From NCBI GenBank assembly GCA_028683635.1, contig JAQUHL010000097.1, positions 1-7,203 on the forward strand: 7,203 nucleotides of DNA, given 5' to 3'. How positions within the stretch are numbered: the stretch's first letter is position 1; every line of letters begins with the position of its first letter. A program made the position numbers and the translations under genes. The notes beneath the pieces are model-generated. The model did no database searches. It was not told the origin of the DNA and was given only the letters and a program-made list of their open reading frames with translations. This DNA comes from Candidatus Cloacimonadota bacterium (GTDB lineage Bacteria; Cloacimonadota; Cloacimonadia; Cloacimonadales; Cloacimonadaceae). This document shows, piece after piece, positions 1-5,207 of this stretch.

Positions 1-600
1 ACTTCTGGGATCAACTTTGGTATTGACCGTCCAAAGCAAATAGTTGTGACCATTATGTACCATGACCGGAGAAAGAACTTTTTCGTTTAGAGAAGGAGTT
101 GTGCCGAAAACAGAAAGGATTGTGGAAGTAGCTGACCATACTATACCATCAAAGGATGATTTCATATATATGAGTTCATTATTCCAGCCATTTTTTCTGC
201 GCCATATCAGGTTCATGGTATTCCCATAATGAGACATAAACAGATGGGAATCAGAATTATAGTTGTTATTCATATCAGTCCCCTGATATACATCTGCCAC
301 AGGATTGATGATTCCATCAGGTTCAAACCAGTTTATACCATCGTTGGAGACGACTATGGATGGGTTCTCATATGCGATGTCAGTATTTGGATATGGAGTG
401 TGTGACATCCAATATCTCCACCCATTCCAGCCTTCTGGGAAGTATAGGACATCCGGATGACAGGTCTCATCACTTTCTTCCACATAAGTAGGGATAAAAA
501 GCGGTTCATCAGCATTGGTAAAGCTATAACAATCTAAGTTATAAGCCACAGCCAAGGTTGCATAAGCCAAAATCAGTAAAACCACTGCGATCTTCTTCAC
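1..600 (-). CDS. Secreted beta-propeller-like protein with Asp-box-like motifs (partial, 3' end outside window)
   Basis: An open frame of 200 codons runs without a stop from a GTG at 598-600 to the left edge, so the C-terminus is missing. The N-terminus reads as a signal peptide: Lys-Lys, a hydrophobic stretch (residues 4-18) and an AVA cleavage box at residues 17-19. The product is therefore probably exported. The mature part is rich in Trp, Tyr and Asn. It contains HPDV (48-51), GWRYWMSHTPYP (60-71), YENPSIVVSNDG (77-88), and two Asp-box-like motifs, SNDGINW (85-91) and SFDGIVW (149-155). This pattern is typical of GH43/sialidase-like beta-propellers, but no catalytic triad can be confirmed from a fragment, so an enzymatic activity is not assigned. 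Two Cys (24 and 47) could form a disulfide. The GTG start is supported by GGAGG four bases upstream and by a strong promoter just before it. It is transcribed divergently from kamD. The gene is confident; the family is moderate. Confidence 0.8.
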   Translation of the reverse strand, partial: MKKIAVVLLILAYATLAVAYNLDCYSFTNADEPLFIPTYVEESDETCHPDVLYFPEGWNGWRYWMSHTPYPNTDIAYENPSIVVSNDGINWFEPDGIINPVADVYQGTDMNNNYNSDSHLFMSHYGNTMNLIWRRKNGWNNELIYMKSSFDGIVWSATSTILSVFGTTPSLNEKVLSPVMVHNGHNYLLWTVNTKVDPRS

Positions 601-604
601 TTTT

Positions 605-609
605 CCTCC
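605..609 (-). promoter_or_regulatory. Ribosome binding site deciding the GTG start of the left-hand gene
   Basis: On the minus strand GGAGG lies four bases before the GTG at 600-598. There is no in-frame ATG nearby that would preserve the signal peptide. The nearby ATG overlapping this site is in another frame. Confidence 0.7.
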
Positions 610-627
610 ATCGGTTTATATGGATGC

Positions 628-656
628 ATTGTAATTTTACCAAACCTATTTGTCAA
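628..656 (-). promoter_or_regulatory. Near-consensus sigma-70-type promoter for the left-hand secreted gene
   Basis: On the minus strand there is a perfect -35 hexamer TTGACA (656-651), a 17-base spacer and a -10 hexamer TACAAT (633-628; 5 of 6 consensus bases). A start site about 6-7 bases downstream (near 621) would give a leader of roughly 21 bases containing the GGAGG site. The match and spacing are seen directly. That this organism's housekeeping sigma factor uses this consensus is assumed. Confidence 0.72.
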
Positions 657-805
657 CACAAAACGTCTAAACAATGTTCTTCGTAAATATCTCCTGAATC
701 CTCATCCACAGGAACTTGCCCTGATGAATCAAATATGAGTCAGGCTCAATTTCCTTGACGCAAAAAGCCATCCTAAAAACCTGCCCATAAAGATTTCACA
801 ATCCT

Positions 806-810
806 GGAGG
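806..810 (+). promoter_or_regulatory. Ribosome binding site deciding the TTG start of kamD
   Basis: GGAGG is followed by a five-base spacer and then TTG at 816. No ATG or GTG lies in frame between the upstream stop (TAA at 774-776) and this TTG. The resulting N-terminus (LRLDLNADLVQRAR) begins where KamD homologues begin. Confidence 0.75.
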
Positions 811-815
811 ATAGA

Positions 816-2375
816 TTGTTAAGACTCGATCTGAATGCGGATCTGGTGCAAAGAGCTCGTGCATCCGCAAGTAAAATTGCCGATTCTTTTTCCTGGCTGT
901 TTGAGGATTACAGCTCTGTTAGCATCGAAAGAACCGTCCTCAGGCTGATGGGGATTGATGGTGCGCTGAAGGATGGAGAACCCCTGCCAAACGTTGTTTG
1001 TGACCATCTGAAAAGCAAGCAGGCACTCAACAGGGGAGCTTCCTGGTTTGTGGCAAATGCCATGCACAACACCGGGCTTTCTGCTCAGGAAGTAGCGGAA
1101 AAAGTGGGAAGCGGAGAGCTTGACCTTACAGCCCTGCCGGTCAAGGATAACTCCCGGGTTCTGGCCATTCTTGATAAGGTTTCCACAGATGCACTTGCCC
1201 ACATCACAAAGCAGAGAAAGCACCGGGATGCCCAGTTTGAAGAATATGGAGCCCGCCGGATTCCTGCAATTTATGTGATTGTGGCCACAGGGAATATCTA
1301 TGAGGACGTGGTTCAGGCAAAGGCGGCGGCCCGTGAGGGAGCGGATATCATTGCTGTGATCCGTTCCACGGCACAATCGCTTCTGGATTATGTACCCTAT
1401 GGAGCCACAACCGTTGGCTTTGGCGGAACCTATGCAACCCAGGAAAACTTTCGCATCATGCGTGCAGGTCTGGATGAAGTATCCCAAGAGATCAAAAGAT
1501 ACATCAGCCTGACAAATTATGCTTCCGGGCTCTGTATGCCCGAAATCGCTGCCATGGGAGCACTGGAAAGGCTGGATCTGATGCTCAACGATGCCATGTA
1601 TGGCATCCTTTTCCGGGACATCAATCCCAAACGAACCCTTCTCGATCAGTATTTCTCCAGGATGATCAATGCCTATGCCGGAATCGAGATTCAGACTGGC
1701 GAAGATAACTATCTCACCACCTCAGATGCCATCGAAAAAGCCTATACAGTAACCGCTTCGCAGCTCATTAACGAGCAATTTGCTTATAAAAGTGGAATCA
1801 AACCCCAGAAGATGGGCTTAGGCCACGCCCATGAAATCGATCCCGAGCTGGAAAACAGCTTTACGTTCGAACTGGCCCATGCCTTGCTCACCAAAGAGCT
1901 CTTTCCGGATGCCCCCGTTAAATATATGCCTCCCACCAAGTTTGCCTCCGGGAATGTCTTTAAAACCCACCTGATGGATGCCATGTTCAATTTTATCGGC
2001 CAGCTGACCGGACAGGGGGTGCAACTCCTGGGAATGATGACGGAAGCCATCCACACTCCCCATCTTGCAGATCGCTCACTCGCTATCGAGAATGCCCAGT
2101 ATCTGTTCAAAGCAGTAAAAGATCTGAACGCAAACCTCTGCCTGGCTCCCGGTAGCTTTATCAACGAGCGTGCCAATTCTGTTCTCGCTGAAGCTACCAG
2201 TTTTCTCGAAGCTGTTGCTGAAGAGGGTTTGCTTAAGGCCATGGCAAGGGGAGACTTTGCCGATATCAAACGTCCTGAAAATGGTGGCAAGGGTCTGGAA
2301 GGAGTGTTCCTGAAGGATTCCAGCTATATTAATCCCTTCCTGATCAAGTTCAAAACCGAATTGGAGTTACAATGA
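816..2375 (+). CDS. kamD: Lysine/beta-lysine 5,6-aminomutase, alpha subunit (KamD)
   Basis: This is the large, PLP- and substrate-binding TIM-barrel subunit of the adenosylcobalamin- and PLP-dependent D-lysine/L-beta-lysine 5,6-aminomutase. The enzyme moves the 6-amino group to C5, giving for example 3,5-diaminohexanoate in cytoplasmic lysine fermentation. At 519 residues it has the usual full length. Family blocks include VIVATGNIYEDVV (154-166), DYVPYGATTVGFGGTYATQE (191-210), GLCMPEIAAMGALERLD (238-254), FRDINPKRTLLDQYFSRMIN (266-285), PPTKFASGN (372-380) and TEAIHTP (409-415). Residues I recall as functional in the C. sticklandii enzyme appear at a constant offset of -1: R183, S188, S237, Y262, D297 and K369. 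The start is TTG with a good GGAGG. It overlaps kamE by ATGA, which favours 1:1 subunit synthesis. Ornithine 4,5-aminomutase is unlikely because its large subunit (OraE, about 730 residues) carries the B12 domain. Whether free D-lysine or beta-lysine is the substrate cannot be told, since kamA is not in the window. Confidence 0.96.
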   Translation: MLRLDLNADLVQRARASASKIADSFSWLFEDYSSVSIERTVLRLMGIDGALKDGEPLPNVVCDHLKSKQALNRGASWFVANAMHNTGLSAQEVAEKVGSGELDLTALPVKDNSRVLAILDKVSTDALAHITKQRKHRDAQFEEYGARRIPAIYVIVATGNIYEDVVQAKAAAREGADIIAVIRSTAQSLLDYVPYGATTVGFGGTYATQENFRIMRAGLDEVSQEIKRYISLTNYASGLCMPEIAAMGALERLDLMLNDAMYGILFRDINPKRTLLDQYFSRMINAYAGIEIQTGEDNYLTTSDAIEKAYTVTASQLINEQFAYKSGIKPQKMGLGHAHEIDPELENSFTFELAHALLTKELFPDAPVKYMPPTKFASGNVFKTHLMDAMFNFIGQLTGQGVQLLGMMTEAIHTPHLADRSLAIENAQYLFKAVKDLNANLCLAPGSFINERANSVLAEATSFLEAVAEEGLLKAMARGDFADIKRPENGGKGLEGVFLKDSSYINPFLIKFKTELELQ

Positions 2376-3112
2376 AAAAAAACATCATCCGTCCCTATGG
2401 CGACACCTCCAATGATGGTAAAATGCAGTTTTCCTTCAGTTTACCTGTATCTGCAGACGAGCGTGGCAAAGAAGCTGCCCGGCAATTGCTGCTGCAGATG
2501 GGAGTCGATGAAATTGATGTCTGCTCCGTGAGAGACCTTAAGGAAGGCTACACCCATTTCATCGCCTATGGAACTACTTCAGCAGTGGTGGACATCTCCA
2601 AAATCAAGGTCAAAACCGTGGATACCGATGTAATGAGCATGGAAGAAACGGATGAATACATCAAGGAAAACCTGGGTAAAATAATTACCGTGGTGGGTGC
2701 CTGCATAGAAAGCGACGCCCACACGGTGGGAATCGATGCCATCATGAACATGAAGGGCTACAACCACCGTTATGGTCTGGAACGTTATCAGGGTTTCAAT
2801 GCAATCAATCTTGGCGCACAGGTTCCCTGTGAAGAGCTCTTGAAAAAAGCTCGTGAGGAAAAAGCGGATGCCATCCTCGTCTCCCAGGTGGTAACCCAGA
2901 AAAACATCCATATCAAAAATTTAACCCGTTTGATCGAGCTGGCAGAGGCAGAAGGCCTGCGGGACAAGATGCTCTTCATTTGTGGAGGACCGAGGCTCTC
3001 GCACGAGCTTGCCATCGAACTGGGTTATGATGCAGGTTTTGGCACTGGAAGCTATGCCACGGATGTCGCTTCTTACATCGCCATAACGCTCTTCGAACAA
3101 AGCCATAAATGA
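2372..3112 (+). CDS. kamE: Lysine/beta-lysine 5,6-aminomutase, beta subunit (KamE), cobalamin-binding
   Basis: This is the small subunit (246 residues, somewhat shorter than the roughly 260 I recall for clostridial forms) that carries adenosylcobalamin and the Lys forming the internal aldimine with PLP. The N-terminal about 100 residues are the dimerisation-type domain; a Rossmann-like B12 domain follows (about 104-240). The base-off/His-on motif DxHxxG is seen as DAHTVG (115-120), with His117 as the predicted cobalt ligand. Lys128 lies 11 residues later in NMKGYNHRYG; the same spacing separates His133 and Lys144 of the C. sticklandii protein. Later B12-fold elements are LVSQVV (169-174) and ICGGPRLS (203-210). 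The ATG overlaps the kamD stop, and GGAG lies five bases upstream (2363-2366). Its own TGA overlaps the rseP start. Mutant forms or OraS are not likely because the fold order and both cofactor residues match KamE. Confidence 0.96.
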   Translation: MKKNIIRPYGDTSNDGKMQFSFSLPVSADERGKEAARQLLLQMGVDEIDVCSVRDLKEGYTHFIAYGTTSAVVDISKIKVKTVDTDVMSMEETDEYIKENLGKIITVVGACIESDAHTVGIDAIMNMKGYNHRYGLERYQGFNAINLGAQVPCEELLKKAREEKADAILVSQVVTQKNIHIKNLTRLIELAEAEGLRDKMLFICGGPRLSHELAIELGYDAGFGTGSYATDVASYIAITLFEQSHK

Positions 3113-4398
3113 GCCTGTTGCTCACAATTATCGCCTTTGGAGTGATGATCTTGCTCCACGAACTCGGGCACCTTCTGACCGCCCTTGCCTGTGGAGTGAA
3201 GATCGAAAGATTCTCCATCGGGTTTGGTTCGCCAATCTTCTCCTTTCGAAAAAGGGGCATTGATTTCCGGGTTTCCTGGTTGCCCCTGGGTGGCTATGTG
3301 AAGATGAGTGGAGAAAACCCCGAGGACCAGGACGGGGATCCGGAAGGCTCTTTCCTGAATAAACGTTGGTGGCAGAAGGCTCTGATCGCAATATCGGGAC
3401 CCTTTGCCAATTTACTGCTGGGCATTTTGTTGTTCATGCTGGCCTTTGCCATGCCCCAGAAGCTGGAAGATCAGCACCCGGTGATCAGTAAAGTGGAGGG
3501 AAAGGTCATCGGTGGCTTTGCTCCGGGAGGTAGCCTGATCAGCATTAACGGCAAGCCGGTGAAAGGCTTTTACCAGTGGCTTTTACAGGTCTCGGACAAA
3601 CAGGAAAACAGCATCAAACTGCTCAGAGGCGATCAGGAACTTACCCTCAGCCTCAGTGCCAGCGATCTTGATTCTCTTGCCCGCTCCATCGAACCCCAAG
3701 CTCTCGCGATCGTGGGGGAAGTTCAAACCGGCATGCCTGCCTGGCGGGCTGGCTTGCAGGAGGGGGATCGGATTGTGGCTGTGGATTCGGTGATGGTTTA
3801 CGACTGGTATCAAATGCGGGAACAGATTGTTGGCTTTGCCAAGGATAGGGTCAGCCTCGATGTCGAGAGGGATGGCAAAATATTCCGCAGAGTCATGCCT
3901 CTGGAATCAGATGGCAGCCCAAGTAATCAAAAAATCATTGGCATCACCCAGTATATGCCCATAAAATATACAGAGCAACTCCCGCTGGGGCAGGCTTTTA
4001 GCCTTGGTTTCCGAGGCAGTTTTGCTTTTATAGATACCTATTTCGAAGCCCTCGTCAACCTCTTTAAAACCCCGGCCCAGCTTAAGACCTCGGTACGGGG
4101 TCCAGTCTCCATAGTATCGATGTCCAACCAGATCGGTAAACGTGGTTTGGGTTCTCTGGTGCTCTTTTTTGGAAGCATTTCCCTGATCCTGATGATGATG
4201 AACCTCCTGCCTATCCCGGTCCTCGATGGCGGGCACATCTTTTTCTCCCTCCTCGAGGGGATCATTGGCAAACCCATCCCTCTGAAGATACAGGGAATTC
4301 TGCAGCGCATCTTCTTTGCCCTGCTGATTACGCTGATGATATATGTGTTTTACAAGGATATCTCTGCCCTGCTGATGAGAATGATCTACAGGGCATAA
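3109..4398 (+). CDS. rseP: Site-2 intramembrane zinc metalloprotease of the RseP/RasP family
   Basis: This is a membrane-embedded zinc protease that cleaves transmembrane segments, typically anti-sigma factors during envelope stress and remnant signal peptides. The 429 residues are normal for the family. The first membrane helix (about 2-27) holds the zinc motif HELGH (17-21). A beta-loop follows (SWLPLGGYVKM, 56-66), then a second helix with SGPFANLLLGILLFML (96-111). Two PDZ-like regions lie at about 125-185 and 200-265; the second has the clearer pattern GMPAWRAGLQEGDRIVAV. The third zinc ligand region is NLLPIPVLDGGH (365-376) with Asp373 in LDG, and the protein ends in a helix (about 400-416). 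All catalytic elements are present. The start overlaps the kamE stop (ATGA) and has no recognisable Shine-Dalgarno, so translation probably depends on kamE. Other bacteria usually place rseP with dxr, cdsA or uppS, so this neighbourhood is unusual. Its substrate here is unknown. Confidence 0.95.
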   Translation: MSLLLTIIAFGVMILLHELGHLLTALACGVKIERFSIGFGSPIFSFRKRGIDFRVSWLPLGGYVKMSGENPEDQDGDPEGSFLNKRWWQKALIAISGPFANLLLGILLFMLAFAMPQKLEDQHPVISKVEGKVIGGFAPGGSLISINGKPVKGFYQWLLQVSDKQENSIKLLRGDQELTLSLSASDLDSLARSIEPQALAIVGEVQTGMPAWRAGLQEGDRIVAVDSVMVYDWYQMREQIVGFAKDRVSLDVERDGKIFRRVMPLESDGSPSNQKIIGITQYMPIKYTEQLPLGQAFSLGFRGSFAFIDTYFEALVNLFKTPAQLKTSVRGPVSIVSMSNQIGKRGLGSLVLFFGSISLILMMMNLLPIPVLDGGHIFFSLLEGIIGKPIPLKIQGILQRIFFALLITLMIYVFYKDISALLMRMIYRA

Positions 4399-4523
4399 TC
4401 CAGTTTCCAATCTGAAAGACCATTGAATAATGGGTTGTAGGGCGAAGCCATACTCCTTTCAACCAGCATATTTGGAAGTCAATATATCGATAAATCGGGA
4501 TGTGCAAGGGTCTTACAGACATT

Positions 4524-4587
4524 GCCTCTTGGGGCGACAAATCATCATGGGATGGTATCACATATCATTGTTTCGCCCACAAGGGGC
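4524..4587. repeat. REPIN-like inverted repeat (two REP-like arms facing each other)
   Basis: The left arm, GCCTCTTGGGGCGA (4524-4537), and the reverse complement of the right arm, GCCCCTTGTGGGCGA (4573-4587), match at 13 of 15 aligned positions with one single-base gap. Weaker similarity continues inward to CATG/ATATG. Each arm is itself a short GC-rich hairpin. This is the architecture of REPINs/BIMEs: short extragenic palindromes in opposite orientation with a short spacer, placed between convergent genes. The repeat structure is seen directly. Whether it is dispersed in the genome, as real REP elements are, cannot be tested here. Confidence 0.5.
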
Positions 4588-4615
4588 TTGATGGTGGTTT
4601 TAAGGTGCGCAAATA

Positions 4616-4669
4616 CAGGGGTTCCGCTTCGCTTCACACCCTGCCTATGATATTGCGCCCGCAAGGGGC
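4616..4669. repeat. Third REP-like unit with adjoining hairpin
   Basis: The reverse complement of 4656-4669, GCCCCTTGCGGGCG, differs from the right arm of the neighbouring inverted repeat (GCCCCTTGTGGGCG) at one base, a change in the loop. Both copies also have TGATAT or a similar sequence at the same side (TGATATTGCG at 4648-4657). Just before it, CAGGG (4616-4620) and CCCTG (4639-4643) can close a hairpin whose loop contains the short repeat CGCTTCGCTTC. Together they look like a second, looser repeat module of the same family. Confidence 0.45.
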
Positions 4670-4677
4670 TCTGTGTT

Positions 4678-4754
4678 GACGAGACGTCCCCACCCCAATT
4701 TGGGCTGTCGAGCTCCGGTCGACAGAGGCAACGGTTTGCCTGTTCAAAAAGCAT
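4678..4754. repeat. Tandem structured repeat, copy 1 (77 bp)
   Basis: This is nearly identical to 4769-4846. It begins GACGAGACGTCCCCACCCC and contains two clear stem-loops: CTGTCGA (4705-4711) with TCGACAG (4719-4725) around a 7-base loop, and AGGCAA (4726-4731) with TTGCCT (4736-4741) around CGGT. The 3' part is TGTTCAAAAAGCAT. The orientation is undetermined. Confidence 0.8.
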
Positions 4755-4768
4755 ATAGCCTTTGTGGC

Positions 4769-4846
4769 GACGAGACGTCCCCACCCCAATTAGGGCTGTC
4801 GACCTCCCGGGCGACAGAGGTAACGGTTTGCCTGTTCAGAAACCAT
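4769..4846. repeat. Tandem structured repeat, copy 2 (78 bp)
   Basis: Starts 91 bases after copy 1. The first 34 bases differ at one position and the last 35 at three. Most of the difference, including a one-base length change, sits in the loop of the first hairpin (stem CTGTCG 4796-4801 with CGACAG 4812-4817). In the second hairpin the stem change C to T (AGGTAA 4818-4823 with TTGCCT 4828-4833) leaves a G-U pair possible in RNA read from this strand. It ends seven bases before the transposase relic begins. Confidence 0.8.
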
Positions 4847-4852
4847 GATCAG

Positions 4853-5125
4853 CGGCCGGTCACGGTGGTGATCGACACAGGGATTGCCGGCGAGGATAAT
4901 CTCGCATATCTGTGGGAAAACGGCATGAATCTGTCCTGGGATACCCTGCGCAGAATGATGTGAAACCACCAGCTGATCCTGACCACCATGCACAACCTCA
5001 CCGGAGAAACGATCACGATCCTCGACACCAGCGTTCCTGAAGATAAGCACAAAAAGATCTACAAAGCTCTCAATCTCAGTTCCAACCCCATCCACCGGAA
5101 CTCGACAAGAAACAAACTCGTATAG
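4853..5125 (+). pseudogene. Degenerate C-terminal remnant of an IS1634/IS4-type transposase
   Basis: The reading begins abruptly with RPVTVVIDTGIAGEDNLAYL and ENG. This matches the block around a catalytic Asp in IS1634-type DDE transposases (typically VVADAGIATEENL..L.ENG). It then jumps in frame to LSWDTLRRMM, which resembles the motif LSWxxxRxxL near the C-terminus of these proteins. A TGA (4961-4963) interrupts the same frame. The frame then continues as NHQLILTTMHNLTGETITIL, then SVPEDKHKKIYKALNL, to TAG at 5123-5125; this resembles the family's C-terminal strand pair followed by the IYxALGL-like ending. So the N-terminal part is gone, a large central part seems deleted, and a nonsense codon is present. 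It cannot be functional. The family call rests on remembered motifs, without alignment. No terminal inverted repeats or target duplication are visible. Confidence 0.6.
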
Positions 5126-5207
5126 TGGCCATACTAATGCTAACTATCTGCAAAACAGGTATATGCATAGCAGATATGGTAAAGTTGGGTTAATCAGGTA
5201 ATTGCAG

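Larger units (their letters stand above)
4399..5207. other. Gene-free convergent region with repeats and transposon debris
   Basis: This 809-base stretch separates the 3' ends of rseP (plus) and the thioredoxin-like gene (minus). It holds, in order: about 125 unremarkable bases; a REPIN-like inverted repeat (4524-4587); a further REP-like unit (4616-4669); two tandem hairpin repeats (4678-4846); a transposase relic (4853-5125); and about 80 AT-rich bases with a weak inverted repeat (TATCTGC 5145-5151 with GCAGATA 5170-5176, 18-base loop, no T-tract). No intact gene is supported and no strong intrinsic terminator follows rseP. Confidence 0.7.

Noticed and set aside
601..815. Cobalamin riboswitch upstream of the kam operon
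   Set aside because: No B12 box or multi-stem architecture could be recognised, and most of the 215 bases are AT-rich and shared with the divergent promoter.
819..1487. Long minus-strand open frame (222 codons) inside kamD
   Set aside because: It is fully antisense to a well-recognised enzyme, has no credible ribosome site or family motif, and reads as a compositionally odd shadow.
1784..2290. Minus-strand open frame (168 codons) inside the 3' half of kamD
   Set aside because: Antisense shadow of conserved kamD sequence, with no recognisable protein features.
816..3112. Ornithine 4,5-aminomutase (OraS/OraE) instead of KamD/KamE
   Set aside because: OraE is a single large subunit of about 730 residues containing the B12 domain, with a small OraS of about 120. 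Here the sizes (519 and 246) and domain split are those of KamD/KamE.
3907..4410. Minus-strand open frame (167 codons) opposite the end of rseP
   Set aside because: Antisense to the membrane and LDG region of rseP; its His/Gln/Asp-rich translation is a by-product of that coding sequence.
4678..4846. CRISPR array
   Set aside because: Only two copies, units of 77-78 bases separated by 14 bases, with no spacer-like unique segments of typical length and no cas genes nearby.
4673..4963. Plus-strand open frame of 96 codons as a gene
   Set aside because: Its first about 58 codons read through the structured tandem repeats and only the end carries transposase similarity, so it is a chance fusion of repeat and relic.
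4545..5095. Minus-strand open frames over the repeats (for example 4545-4784 and 4790-5095)
   Set aside because: They translate the repeat copies and the antisense of the transposase relic; similar peptides from both copies reflect the DNA repeat and are not evidence for a protein family.
5145..5176. Terminator for the thioredoxin-like gene from the TATCTGC/GCAGATA pair
   Set aside because: The loop is 18 bases, the stem only seven mixed pairs, and no T-run follows on either strand.
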